From Microcystis wesenbergii NRERC-220 (GTDB lineage: Bacteria; Cyanobacteriota; Cyanobacteriia; Cyanobacteriales; Microcystaceae), in contig NZ_JAVSJA010000001.1 in NCBI RefSeq assembly GCF_032027425.1, positions 1,860,001 to 1,924,000 of the forward strand: a DNA stretch of 64,000 bases. The letters are read 5' to 3'. This document shows positions 18,022 through 27,961 of this stretch, piece by piece (the first letter of the stretch is position 1; every line of letters begins with the position of its first letter). The notes under the pieces were generated by a model. That model worked only from the letters and a program-made list of their open reading frames with translations. It was not told where the DNA came from and did no database searches. A program made the position numbers and the translations under genes.

Positions 18022-18528
18022 TTAATCAATTACTATCCATTCTCGTTCGATTAACTGTAAACGAGGCTCTTGCACATCAAACGCATAAAGAAAAGCGGCA
18101 GCATAGAAACCACTTTTATAAAGAAAATCCTGAGAATAACTATTGGGTCTATTCCCAAAAGCTCCCCCCCCATACCCCAATATGCGAATATGAGGGACAA
18201 AAACTTCTTGAGAATGGGATTTGATGATTTTCTCTAAGGGATAGGATGCTAATTTGGGACGACAAGGATGTATTTCATGCCCATAAATAAAGGTAAGTCT
18301 AAATATCTGCTGTGAACCGTTACTATAATTAGGATTTTTCTCACTTATGCTAAAGTTATATTCTTCATGTTTATAATTAACCCCATCATTATCATCTATA
18401 TACGATCTTGTCCCATTTTCCTTCTTTTGATACTGACAATAATAACTTAGCTCGCCATCTTCGCCACTATAGGAGAGCTTGCGGAGACGTATAGCGTTAA
18501 TGAGTTTAATCCAATCATTTTTAAGCAT
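18022..18528 (-). CDS. Unknown protein, first gene of a pair
   Basis: 168 residues, mostly beta-strand-like and rich in Tyr and Asn, with a motif-like block FVPHIRILGYGGGAFGN and a C-terminal FDVQEPRLQLIEREWIVID. No signal peptide or membrane segment and no known domain recognised. Codons are AT-rich relative to sir next door, suggesting accessory origin. Confidence 0.5.
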   Translation of the reverse strand: MLKNDWIKLINAIRLRKLSYSGEDGELSYYCQYQKKENGTRSYIDDNDGVNYKHEEYNFSISEKNPNYSNGSQQIFRLTFIYGHEIHPCRPKLASYPLEKIIKSHSQEVFVPHIRILGYGGGAFGNRPNSYSQDFLYKSGFYAAAFLYAFDVQEPRLQLIEREWIVID

Positions 18529-18602
18529 AGACTGAGGATATATACGAGAATTAAGAGTTATTGGTAATCTTCCCCGATAACTCCCAAAAGTTAATTTTCT
18601 TC

Positions 18603-18641
18603 AATTGGCAACTGGTCACTGATAACTGGTCACTGATAACT
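18603..18641. repeat. STRR heptamer block (ACTGATA / ACTGGTC)
   Basis: Short array of AACTGGTCACTGATAACTG units immediately downstream of the sir stop codon. Confidence 0.8.
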
Positions 18642-18643
18642 GA

Positions 18644-20581
18644 TTAGGATTTTTGACTGAAATAGGCCTCTAGTGCCGCATTGATGATTTGATTCATCGG
18701 CCGTTTTTCCGTTTCCGAAGCTTCCTTGAGACGGACAAACATATCATCGGGGACGCTGACACGGTTTTGATTTTTACGGACGCGTTTGGGTTTTGATTCA
18801 GTGGTGGTAGTTTCGGTCATTTTAGGTGTGTAGGTGGCTGAAAATGCTTGTAAAGCAGGGAAATTGACTCGATGACAGAATTCTCCGAAGGTTTCGTTAT
18901 TTTGTTGATCCTGTTGGAAGTAAACGAAAATCGGTTCTAAGACCTTTTCTAGATCATCGATCGCCATTTTATCCAAATAGGGGCGCGCTAGTCGAGTTTG
19001 ATCGGCCGTTCCCCCTAACCAGAGTTGGTAGGAGTTGGGGGCGCTACCCACAAATCCTAATTCTGCCATATAGGGACGCGCGCAGCCATTGGGACATCCT
19101 GTCATGCGGATGACAAATTGCTCTTTGCTTAATCCTAAGCGATTAAGCAGGGTGCGAATGCGTTCAATCACGCTGGGTAAAATTCTTTCTGACTCAGTAA
19201 TCGCTAATCCACAGGTGGGCCAAGCGGGACAGGCCATGGCATAACGGGTTAAAGGGTCAATTTCGGCGGGATCGGTGATCATTCCGTGTTCTTTCAGGAT
19301 CGCCTCGATCGCTTGCTGATCCTGGGGTTCGATGTCGTAGAGAATGATATTATGGTTAGCCGTCAAGCGCATGGGCAACTGAAAACGCTCGATAATCACT
19401 TTTAAGGCGGTTTTTAGCTGAAAACTGCCTTCATTTTTGACCCGGCCATTCTCCACAGAAAGACCAAAAAATAATTTTCCGTCTCCCTGTTCATTCCATC
19501 CCAAAAAGTCTTGATATTTCCAATCGGGGAGGGGTTGGTAGGGGGCGATTTTTTGGCCGAAATAACCCTCAACAGTGCTGCGGAATTTCTCTACTCCCCA
19601 TTCTTCGAGGATATATTTCATTCTCGCATGACGACGATCGCCGCGATCACCGTAATCCCTTTGGGTTGCCACGATCGCTTTTACCAGATCGTACACATCT
19701 TCTTTGTCCACATAACCGATCGGATCGGCCATTCTGGGGAAAGTTTCCTCCTTATTGTGGGTCCTTCCCAGTCCACCCCCGGCAAGGATGTTAAAACCCT
19801 GTAATTGACCGTTTGCGTCGGTAATCACCACCAAACCGAGGTCATTGGTGTAGATATCGATGGAGTTGTCCCCCGGCACGGTGACACCGATCTTGAACTT
19901 ACGGGGCATATAATGTTGACCGTAGATCGGTTCGATGGGATCGTTTTTGTTAATGCCATTTGTATCTTTTTGTCTCGATGCCTTGACTTCTGGCGCTTCT
20001 TCTGCACTGATCACTTTTTCGCCATCGAGCCAAATTTCGTAGTAAGCGCCAGTTTGGGGAGTGAGCAAATCGGCGATATTATTGGCATATTCCCAAGCAT
20101 AGCCGTATTCGGGGCGATTTTTGTAGGGGGCTGGCGGTGCGGTGACATTGCGGTTAACATCACCACAGGCCGCTAAAGTGGATCCCATACTGCGGATAAT
20201 TTCCCCGAGGGTAGCTTTGAGATTTTTCTTTAAAATGCCGTGTAATTGGAAGCCTTGGCGAGTTGTCACCCGTAAAGTGCTGTTACCGTAGCGATCGGAC
20301 AAACTATCGAGGGTAAGATATAGTTGCGCGGGAATAAAACCCCCCGGACTGCGGGTACGCAACATCATTTGATAGTCTTTTTCTTGACCTTTGGCTCTAT
20401 TGTCGCGATTATCCTGTTGATAGGAACCGTGAAACTTGAGGATCTGCACCGCCGCATCGGTAAAATGGGTTGTATCTTCGAGGAGTTCACTGGCCAAAGG
20501 TTCTCGTAGATAATTACTGCGTTCTTTGATACCTTCGACTTTAGAAACCTTGGCGGTAGGAGAAATAGGAGTTGTAACCAT
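18644..20581 (-). CDS. sir: Ferredoxin-dependent sulfite reductase
   Basis: Reduces sulfite to sulfide with six electrons from ferredoxin, in the assimilatory pathway together with sat (28.3-29.5 kb). 645 residues with two nitrite/sulfite-reductase half domains: [15 protein letters not shown] and [11 protein letters not shown], then ACGDVNRNV, and the siroheme/[4Fe-4S] ligands [10 protein letters not shown] and [18 protein letters not shown]. The last 45 residues are an extra tail ([20 protein letters not shown]... [13 protein letters not shown]) resembling a ribbon-helix-helix fold, beyond the usual catalytic core. Confidence 0.92.
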   Translation of the reverse strand: MVTTPISPTAKVSKVEGIKERSNYLREPLASELLEDTTHFTDAAVQILKFHGSYQQDNRDNRAKGQEKDYQMMLRTRSPGGFIPAQLYLTLDSLSDRYGNSTLRVTTRQGFQLHGILKKNLKATLGEIIRSMGSTLAACGDVNRNVTAPPAPYKNRPEYGYAWEYANNIADLLTPQTGAYYEIWLDGEKVISAEEAPEVKASRQKDTNGINKNDPIEPIYGQHYMPRKFKIGVTVPGDNSIDIYTNDLGLVVITDANGQLQGFNILAGGGLGRTHNKEETFPRMADPIGYVDKEDVYDLVKAIVATQRDYGDRGDRRHARMKYILEEWGVEKFRSTVEGYFGQKIAPYQPLPDWKYQDFLGWNEQGDGKLFFGLSVENGRVKNEGSFQLKTALKVIIERFQLPMRLTANHNIILYDIEPQDQQAIEAILKEHGMITDPAEIDPLTRYAMACPAWPTCGLAITESERILPSVIERIRTLLNRLGLSKEQFVIRMTGCPNGCARPYMAELGFVGSAPNSYQLWLGGTADQTRLARPYLDKMAIDDLEKVLEPIFVYFQQDQQNNETFGEFCHRVNFPALQAFSATYTPKMTETTTTESKPKRVRKNQNRVSVPDDMFVRLKEASETEKRPMNQIINAALEAYFSQKS

Positions 20582-20777
20582 CGTCTAACAGCACGATAAC
20601 CTGTGGATAGGTCTTAGGAATAGGAATTTAGACAAGCTCGATCGATCCTAAGAAGTTTTACTAACATGATCTCTAGAGTTCGTTCCAGACTCTGAGGTTA
20701 ACAGTAGCGATCGAGACCTTAATTCTATCTTAGCTTCTTACCGTCCCCCGCGAACGCCACCCACCGATCAACTTTTT

Positions 20778-23177
20778 ATGACCAATTCTCCCACCATTAA
20801 AACGGTTATTAGTCAAGAACCCTACATTATTCTTAACAATCAGGGAGAATTTCTGCCTTCTATTAATCTGAGTCGTCCTAATTATAAATTGGGGCGGGAT
20901 GGTCAACAGGTGGATTTAGTTGTTCCCCAACACTGGACGGTGGTGAGTCGAGTACAAGCTTGTTTTCGTCGTCAGGGAGATGATTACTATATCTACGATG
21001 GAGACGGGACTAATCCTAGTTCCAATCAACTTTTTATCAACAATCGCGTCATTACTCCCAAAGAGGGCTATCTTTTACGAAATGGGGATGAGATTAATAT
21101 CGGTCAAGATGTCAAAAATTCGGTCAAGATTACCTATTATCATCCTAACCAACCGGTAAAAAGCCAATCTTTCGCTTTTAAATCGGTTTCCCTCGGCCAT
21201 CGCAGTGTAGTTTTAGGACGAGATAATGCTGCTACTGTGGTTTTAGACGCACCGACAATTTCCCGACAACACGCGATTATCGACAGCGATAACCAAAATC
21301 GTTATATTCTCTACGACAAAAGCACCAATGGAGTCTTTATCGACGGAGAAAAAGTATCGGGTAGTGCCATTCTAACCAACGGTTGTACAGTGAGAATCGG
21401 CCCCTATAGTTTTCGGTTGCAGGGAGATGAATTAGTTTTATTAGATACGGGGGATAATATCCGTCTGGATGCCGAAAATATCGTCAGGATGGTGCGGGAT
21501 AAAAAGAAACAACCTTTGATAATTCTCAATCATATCTCCTTACCGATCGAACCGAGTCAATTAGTGGCGATTGTCGGGGGAAGCGGTGCGGGAAAATCGA
21601 CTTTATTAAAGACTTTATTGGGAATTGAACCCACCACCTCGGGAACTGTTTATCTGAATGGGGAAGAGCTGCGCCAGAATTTTAATATCTATCGCACCCA
21701 AATCGGTTATGTTCCCCAATACGATATCGTCCACAGGGATTTAACTGTGGGAGAAGTGTTATATTACGCTTCTAAATTAAGGCTACCTCCCGATCTTAAT
21801 TGCCAAGAAGTGATCGAGAAAACCCTGCAGCAGGTGGAATTATTAGAAAGAAGAAATACTTTAGTCAGAGACTTAAGCGGTGGTCAATTAAAAAGGGTGA
21901 GTATTGCGGTAGAATTATTAGCCAATCCCAAATTATTCTTTTTAGATGAACCCACCTCGGGATTAGACCCCGGTTTAGATAAAAAGATGATGGAATTGCT
22001 GGCAAAATTGGCCAAAGAAGGCAGAACAATTCTCCTAGTCACCCATGCTACTAATAATATCAATCTCTGCGATCGATTAGTTTTTCTTGGTCAAGGGGGC
22101 AATTTATGTTATTTTGGTTCTCCGGGGGAGGCCTTAAATTTTTTCTCTTTACCTCAGGGGGATTTTGCCGATATTTATATTCATCTGGAAACTAGCGAAA
22201 AAGTTGAGCAAGAATGCCAACGTTTCCAACAATCCGACTACTACAAAAATAATATTGAAGCAAGAATCGGTAAAATATTTCAGCAAAATAATAGTAAACC
22301 ACAACAGGTTCAACAATCTTTTTGGCAACAACTACAGGTTTTATGTCAACGCTATAGCCAGTTAATTATCCGTGATCAATTTAGTTTAATTTTATACCTA
22401 TTAACCGCCCCGATCGGAATTTTCTTAATGTCCGTGGTTTTAGGGGACAAAAATCCTTTATTTTTGGGGGATAATCCCAGTTTTAATGAGGCTATCCAAT
22501 CCGCACCTTTAGCCTTAAAAACTCTCTTTGTTTTTACCTGCGCGCAATTGTGGGTAGGTTTTGCCTGTTCCCTACAGGAAATTGTCAAAGAATCGGCAAT
22601 TTATCAGCGAGAAAGATTAGTTAATCTGGGATTATTACCCTATTTATTCTCAAAAATTCTGGTTTTAGCGGTCTTAGCTTTTCTGCAAACAATTGTCATT
22701 ACCTGCGTAATATTTTGGGGATTTACCGACCCGCAACCAGAATTAATGACCTGGTTAACTGGCTGTTTTATTACCACATTTTTAACTATATTTGCGGCGA
22801 TTAATCTCGGTTTATTAATTTCTGCTGGCGTTAGTAATATCACCCAAGCAAATAGCGCCTTACCTTTAATTTTAATTCCTCAGATTATCTTTGCAGGGGT
22901 ATTATTTAGCTTAGAAGGTTTGGGAAAATATCTATCATGGTTGATGATTAGTCGCTGGTCAATTGGTGCCTACGGGGTATTAGTAGAGGTGGAAGCTATG
23001 ATTGCAGAAGCGAAAGAACAAAATAGTTTTAATTTCCCTTTACCCTTTGAGGATGCCAATCAAGTTTATCAATTATCTTTCAATAATTTGTTCTTGAATT
23101 GGGGAGTGTTAATTCTTCATTCCCTTATTTATTTTCTCCTTACCTATTGGTTGCAAAAAAGAAAAGATATTTTGTGA
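20778..23177 (+). CDS. FHA-FHA-ABC ATPase fused to ABC-2 permease (ABCG-like half transporter)
   Basis: 799 residues. Two N-terminal FHA domains: the first is degenerate (LSRPNYKLGRDGQQVDLVVP), the second complete (VVLGRDNAATVVLDAPTISR QHA... KSTNGVFIDGEKV). Residues about 235-460 are an ABC ATPase: GGSGAGKST Walker A, DLSGGQLKRVSI signature, FFLDEPTSGLDPG Walker B, VTHAT H-loop. The C-terminal ABC-2 domain has about six membrane segments. FHA domains bind phosphothreonine, so activity may answer to Ser/Thr kinases. Exporter of unknown substrate. Divergent from sir over a 196-base promoter region. Confidence 0.88.
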   Translation: MTNSPTIKTVISQEPYIILNNQGEFLPSINLSRPNYKLGRDGQQVDLVVPQHWTVVSRVQACFRRQGDDYYIYDGDGTNPSSNQLFINNRVITPKEGYLLRNGDEINIGQDVKNSVKITYYHPNQPVKSQSFAFKSVSLGHRSVVLGRDNAATVVLDAPTISRQHAIIDSDNQNRYILYDKSTNGVFIDGEKVSGSAILTNGCTVRIGPYSFRLQGDELVLLDTGDNIRLDAENIVRMVRDKKKQPLIILNHISLPIEPSQLVAIVGGSGAGKSTLLKTLLGIEPTTSGTVYLNGEELRQNFNIYRTQIGYVPQYDIVHRDLTVGEVLYYASKLRLPPDLNCQEVIEKTLQQVELLERRNTLVRDLSGGQLKRVSIAVELLANPKLFFLDEPTSGLDPGLDKKMMELLAKLAKEGRTILLVTHATNNINLCDRLVFLGQGGNLCYFGSPGEALNFFSLPQGDFADIYIHLETSEKVEQECQRFQQSDYYKNNIEARIGKIFQQNNSKPQQVQQSFWQQLQVLCQRYSQLIIRDQFSLILYLLTAPIGIFLMSVVLGDKNPLFLGDNPSFNEAIQSAPLALKTLFVFTCAQLWVGFACSLQEIVKESAIYQRERLVNLGLLPYLFSKILVLAVLAFLQTIVITCVIFWGFTDPQPELMTWLTGCFITTFLTIFAAINLGLLISAGVSNITQANSALPLILIPQIIFAGVLFSLEGLGKYLSWLMISRWSIGAYGVLVEVEAMIAEAKEQNSFNFPLPFEDANQVYQLSFNNLFLNWGVLILHSLIYFLLTYWLQKRKDIL

Positions 23178-23219
23178 TCTGAATTATGAACAGCTTAACT
23201 GATAAGTACCTAAGCAAAA

Positions 23220-23340
23220 TTAATTACACATATCTAACCCCCCCTTGCCTCTTGCCTTTTGCCTTTTGCCTTTCTTCACTAGGAAATTTATTTTGCACGA
23301 CTACTTAACTGATAACTGATAACTGATAACTGATCACTGA
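23220..23340. repeat. Intergenic repeats (GCCTTTT, ACTGATA)
   Basis: GCCTCTTGCCTTTTGCC units followed by AACTGATAACTGATAACTG heptamers, ending at the msrA stop. No gene. Confidence 0.8.
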
Positions 23341-23353
23341 CGGCTAACCCTAC

Positions 23354-24016
23354 TTAATTTAACTTCAGATCAAGAGCGATCGGACATTCCACTTTCGTTC
23401 CCCCTAAACCACAGTAACCGCCGGGGTTTTTAGCTAAATACTGCTGATGATAAACTTCAGCATAATAAAATTCAGGTGCGTCGAGAATTTCCGTGGTAAT
23501 CTGACCGTAGTTCGCTTTATTGAGGGCTTCTTGGTAGATCGATCGAGATTTTTCCGCTAATTGCTTTTGCAGGGGACTATAGGTATAGATACCCGATCGA
23601 TACTGGGTTCCCGTATCATTACCCTGACGCATTCCTTGGGTGGGATTATGACTTTCCCAGAAAACCTTTAACAGTTGTTCGTAGGAAATCACCCTGGGAT
23701 CATAGACCACTAAGACCACTTCATTATGCCCAGTCATGCCGGTACACACTTCCTGATAGGTGGGATTGGGGGTGATACCAGCCGCATAACCTACGGCCGT
23801 GGTGTAAACACCTTCTAATTGCCAAAATTTCCGCTCTGCTCCCCAAAAACAGCCTAAACCAAACATTGCGGTTTCCATACCGGCGGGAAAGGGGGGCTGC
23901 AAAGGATGACCGTTAACGTAGTGGGTGCTAGGTACGGGCATTTTTTCCGATCGCCCGGGTAGGGCCTCCCTTGCCGTGGGCAAAGTTAATTTTTTTCCGA
24001 ATCCGAATAACACCAT
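23354..24016 (-). CDS. msrA: Peptide-methionine (S)-S-oxide reductase
   Basis: Repairs oxidised methionine. 220 residues; the catalytic motif [13 protein letters not shown] lies near residue 54, with [26 protein letters not shown], the [19 protein letters not shown] block and the C-terminal [21 protein letters not shown] containing the resolving Cys. The 45-residue N-terminal extension before the core ([18 protein letters not shown]) is normal for this MsrA subclass. Confidence 0.93.
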   Translation of the reverse strand: MVLFGFGKKLTLPTAREALPGRSEKMPVPSTHYVNGHPLQPPFPAGMETAMFGLGCFWGAERKFWQLEGVYTTAVGYAAGITPNPTYQEVCTGMTGHNEVVLVVYDPRVISYEQLLKVFWESHNPTQGMRQGNDTGTQYRSGIYTYSPLQKQLAEKSRSIYQEALNKANYGQITTEILDAPEFYYAEVYHQQYLAKNPGGYCGLGGTKVECPIALDLKLN

Positions 24017-24149
24017 AATAAGAATTTGTCCAGAAAGTTTTACCTTACTTTACATTGTCGCTTAATTTTGGGGATTTCAGTGATCAGATCAGAGTTTTCA
24101 GTTCACTGATTACTGTTCACTGAAAAAGCTCCGCCGCTGCCCGTTCAAA

Positions 24150-25802
24150 TTAACCGAAGTGAGGCATAAGAGTCAAAACTCCCAAGTCTAAATCTTTACT
24201 ATCGATCGATTTTGCCTCGTAGAGGGCTAACATATCGTTTAATTGGGGATTACCGCAGGAGGAACCAGTTACCCCCATGGCAACAATCAAACCACAATAA
24301 CCCTCGGTATTTTTGATGCGTTTTTGCCAATTGCGGCGAGCATTACGGTGGTCGGGATCATCTTGCTCGAATTCCCCAAACAGATAGAGATCACCGTTAG
24401 CCATTTTCAGAATCCCGAGATCATAACGGGTATCTTCGAGGGGATCTTCGCCGGGGTTAAAACCAATAGCCGCCAAACCGCCAGCTTGTTCGATTTTTTC
24501 GATCAGTTCCTTGGCTTTCGGTCGGGAGGTCTGGATCATCACCACGGGGAAACCCTCTCCTTTTGTTGGTACGGATTGGGGTTGATAATGGATTTTTGGA
24601 CGACTGCGAATTTTATCTAATAATTGCCAGGGAACCATTCCCAGACTGAGATGTGCATTATCAGGGACGAGATTCTCCTTGAGTACGGATTCTTCCTCAT
24701 CATCCTCATCATCCTCATCATCGTCGTCGTCGTCGTCCTCTAAGAGTTGCATAAATTCCGCACATAGATCGGGCATCGTGGCTACCGTCACCGCCACGGT
24801 TTCCCCTTTTGCTTGTTCGGGATCGAGGGGAATGCGAAAACGACGCTGTAATTCTCCGATCGGTTCTTCGGATAAAGCGGATTGATTGCCTTTAAAAAAG
24901 CGCAACAGAGCCATTAAAGCTAAATATACCGTGATTGCTTCTTCTTCATCCAAATAGGGGCGAATACCTTCGTAGGGATGCACGCTGCCGAAAACCGGAT
25001 GAATCTGGGAGGGAGCAGCCGAGGCCAGATCGTAGTCATCCTCGTCATCTTCCTCGTCATCATCGGCCAATTCATAGCTTAAAAACCAACAATCTTGGGA
25101 AAGAAAGGCTTTTTCTAATCTTTCCATCGATTTTTCTGCTAAAGCGGACTGGCGGAATTGTTTGAGGGATTCCAGGGAACGATAGAGAATGACTCCGTAT
25201 TCCCGACCGAGCATTCCCATGACACAGGCGTAAAGATTCGGGAAATCGGGGCGATCGAGCTTAATTTCCAATATATCGTAGTCAGCTAAACAGGACCAGG
25301 GTTCAGCTTTCCAAATTTCGTGAGCGGTTTTCACTAAAGCGGACTGCCAAGCGGGGGGAATTGCCGGGGGGCGGTTATTTTGGAATTCCTCGAATCCGCG
25401 AAAGAGATCATCGATCAGGGGCAAACTGGGGACATAATCGATGGTGATATCGAGATCTTGCAGTACCCCGCGCAGAAAAAACTGTGTTTCTCGATCGCGG
25501 ACGATAATTTTTTTCGGTCTGGCTGGCCGGGCGGGATTTTGGGGTGTTTCGATGGCGCGGATTAAGGTTCTCACCATGGCCTCCGGTCCAGTTTCGGGGG
25601 AAACTACTTCCATAGCGCGTACACAGCCCTCGCTGCCGTCCACCCAGATCACGCACTCGCCACCGCTTTCTTGATTTGGTTCTAGGGTGGCCCGGGGCAT
25701 TCTCTCGGATAAGGATAAAGCACGACGATCTCCTTCCCAAACGCTGGGAATTTGTGGGATTTTTTTGAGGCGGCTTTGGGTTGTCCGGGGCAGAAGATTC
25801 AT
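24150..25802 (-). CDS. DUF6930-type cyanobacterial protein with poly-acidic linker
   Basis: 550-residue soluble protein conserved in cyanobacteria; no enzymatic motif is recognised. Two similar globular parts are separated by acidic tracts: DDDEEDDEDDYD near residue 250 and a longer EDDDDDDDEDDEDDEEE run near residue 355, encoded by imperfect GAT/GAC/GAG triplet repeats at 24690-24738. The start MNLLPRTTQSRLKKIPQIP is basic. The acidic linkers probably vary in length between strains. Function unknown. Confidence 0.65.
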   Translation of the reverse strand: MNLLPRTTQSRLKKIPQIPSVWEGDRRALSLSERMPRATLEPNQESGGECVIWVDGSEGCVRAMEVVSPETGPEAMVRTLIRAIETPQNPARPARPKKIIVRDRETQFFLRGVLQDLDITIDYVPSLPLIDDLFRGFEEFQNNRPPAIPPAWQSALVKTAHEIWKAEPWSCLADYDILEIKLDRPDFPNLYACVMGMLGREYGVILYRSLESLKQFRQSALAEKSMERLEKAFLSQDCWFLSYELADDDEEDDEDDYDLASAAPSQIHPVFGSVHPYEGIRPYLDEEEAITVYLALMALLRFFKGNQSALSEEPIGELQRRFRIPLDPEQAKGETVAVTVATMPDLCAEFMQLLEDDDDDDDEDDEDDEEESVLKENLVPDNAHLSLGMVPWQLLDKIRSRPKIHYQPQSVPTKGEGFPVVMIQTSRPKAKELIEKIEQAGGLAAIGFNPGEDPLEDTRYDLGILKMANGDLYLFGEFEQDDPDHRNARRNWQKRIKNTEGYCGLIVAMGVTGSSCGNPQLNDMLALYEAKSIDSKDLDLGVLTLMPHFG

Positions 25803-25877
25803 CGGGAAATTTAGGGGTAGCTGTGTTAGGATTTTAACCTTTTCTTTTTAAGGATTCCATAGAATCATTCTATCGAT

Positions 25878-27953
25878 TTAGTCGATAACTTGATAAATAA
25901 ACCGGAAACCTGACCAAGTTCCTAGATCAAAGGCGTATTCATCAATTACACTGCCAGAACTATCCATTTTTAGACCTAAATCTAATTTTAGATCGCTCCA
26001 GAAAGCTCTGGCTATTTCTAGGGGGTTAGTCAGGGTGAGCAGTGGGGTGGCTTCTCCCTTGAGGCTTTGAGTGGCATTGAGAAGGGTCAAGGTTTTCGGG
26101 AAAGGATGGCGACTGAGGATCAGTATATTCTCTCTGATGCCCTTGGCTTGACTAATTTTCCAATGCCCTTGGCGGTCATTGGGGATGGTGGCCTTGGTTT
26201 TAGCCGCCACGACAAAGGGGGCTAATGGGCTGGAATTGCTGAAATTATCGGGGGTTTCTGAACAGGAACAGTATAAAAGCGGTTGGCGATCGCTGTTGAG
26301 GACAAGGATCAGTGCGTAGAGGGGTTGTTCTTCTTGATTCTCGATTTGATAGCGAATTTCCGTCCCGACGGGCAGAATTAAGTCATTTTTAGCGGTATTA
26401 TTCCCCCTGCTACCCACAATTTTTTGGGTTTGTACCGTGGAGATATAGGTTTGATCGAGGCTTTCCAGGGTGACAATGACGGCTAAACCGGAGGATTCTT
26501 GATTGATCAACAAGTGCCACAATTTGCAGGCCAGCAGGGTTTCTAGTTGCGATTGCAGTCGTTTAATCCCGGATTTAATGGCTTCGTTGGCCGCCCCTAA
26601 ACTACCGATAATTAGGGAGCCATTGGCAGATAATAACTGATAATTGCCAGTTTCTTCGCCACCAACTCGACTTAAGATACAATCTACCGTTTGTTCGCCA
26701 ATATTAACCACGGCGGCCACATCGGGCAAACTGGCAAAGGTACTGGTGGCATCTACCCGTTCAATCCGGGTTAAGTTACTATCCAAACCGACGATTAAGC
26801 CGATTTTACTCGGAAAAACCCGCAATTTTTCCTGTAGAATCTGTCCTATTTCTAGGGAAGCAGCCGGGGATAATAATTGCGCTTTCGCTTTTAAACCCTG
26901 ACGGGAGAGAATTTGTAGGCTGATTTCCTCCCCAGTCGCCTCAATAAAGCTCAAACAGGAGTTAATTCCGTAATTTTCTAGGATTTCTAAGGGCAGGCCG
27001 ACCAGATTGACTTCTAGGGTGCGTTCATCAATAAGATTTGTAACAATTGCTGCGCCCCCCCTTGACGTTTCTGACGTTGTATGATAGGGCGGGGCAGAAT
27101 TATTTTTTTGATTACTGGTTAGGATTGCCGGCTGCTGTTGTTCACTGCTGTGACTAGCGACGAGATTACGGAGATGGGGAAAAGCGATCGCAATTGTCGG
27201 ACTGGGGGAAACTTGCCAGAGATACTGAGTGAGATCATAGGTGAATAAGCCAGCATTGGGGCTATTACCGCTCAATTCCAGGGCGATTTGCTCTGGTTTA
27301 GCGGCAGCGAGAATAACGCCGTTACTAGGCTTATTTTTGAGGTTAAAACGGGTTTTAATATCGGCAGCGAAAGTTAATTCGGCGGGGTTAGGATCAGTAA
27401 TGGTTCTAGAATAGGAACGAATGCGGAGATTACCGAGATAGGGCTGAGGTTGGGGGAGATGACTACTATCAAAAATCAAGCTAAACTTATCCGTAGCTAG
27501 ACAGCGAGCCATCAGCAGGATATTTTCCTTAAGTAAAGCATTTTCTGCCCCATCCGCAGTAATAAAAACCTCTTTTCGGGCCCCAACACTGCCATAACCG
27601 CTAAAGTGAAAAATTACCACATCTCCCGCCCTGGCTTGGGCGATCAGGTGTTCTAAAAAAGCCGCTTCGATCGCTTCTCGACTGGCTTTTTGTCCTGTTA
27701 AAGTTACTATATCAGCATCCTGAAAGCCAAAACGATAACGGAGAAGGTCTTTTTGTAACTCCACATCGGTAAGACAACCGGGCAGCGGCGGAATATTCGC
27801 ACCATACTGGTCAATACCGACTAAAAGAGCCAATTTTCGGGGATTAGGGGTGGCGAGAGCGGCCAAATGACGGTTAAGGGTCCCTTGACTAATCGCCAAA
27901 GTCAGCAACCCCCAACCTGTCTGCTGGATCAATTCTCGCCTAGTTATGTTCAT
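25878..27953 (-). CDS. Orthocaspase (metacaspase-like, peptidase C14) with Tyr-Ser in place of His-Cys
   Basis: 691 residues. The N-terminus carries a Tat-like signal (ITRRELIQQTGWGLLTLA). The p20-like domain begins KLALLVGIDQYG and contains GDVVIFHFSGYGS, where the expected catalytic His is Tyr120, and SLIFDSSHLPQ, where the expected catalytic Cys is Ser164. The fold is intact but cysteine-protease activity is not expected. The long C-terminal half (about 300-691) resembles the surface or glycan-like region seen in cyanobacterial orthocaspases, rich in beta strands. YS variants are known among cyanobacterial orthocaspases; the role may be as regulator or pseudo-enzyme. Confidence 0.85.
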   Translation of the reverse strand: MNITRRELIQQTGWGLLTLAISQGTLNRHLAALATPNPRKLALLVGIDQYGANIPPLPGCLTDVELQKDLLRYRFGFQDADIVTLTGQKASREAIEAAFLEHLIAQARAGDVVIFHFSGYGSVGARKEVFITADGAENALLKENILLMARCLATDKFSLIFDSSHLPQPQPYLGNLRIRSYSRTITDPNPAELTFAADIKTRFNLKNKPSNGVILAAAKPEQIALELSGNSPNAGLFTYDLTQYLWQVSPSPTIAIAFPHLRNLVASHSSEQQQPAILTSNQKNNSAPPYHTTSETSRGGAAIVTNLIDERTLEVNLVGLPLEILENYGINSCLSFIEATGEEISLQILSRQGLKAKAQLLSPAASLEIGQILQEKLRVFPSKIGLIVGLDSNLTRIERVDATSTFASLPDVAAVVNIGEQTVDCILSRVGGEETGNYQLLSANGSLIIGSLGAANEAIKSGIKRLQSQLETLLACKLWHLLINQESSGLAVIVTLESLDQTYISTVQTQKIVGSRGNNTAKNDLILPVGTEIRYQIENQEEQPLYALILVLNSDRQPLLYCSCSETPDNFSNSSPLAPFVVAAKTKATIPNDRQGHWKISQAKGIRENILILSRHPFPKTLTLLNATQSLKGEATPLLTLTNPLEIARAFWSDLKLDLGLKMDSSGSVIDEYAFDLGTWSGFRFIYQVID

Positions 27954-27961
27954 CGGAAATT

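Noticed and set aside
24679-24885. Serine-rich plus-strand frame
   Set aside because: It is the antisense of the poly-acidic triplet repeats in the DUF6930-like gene.
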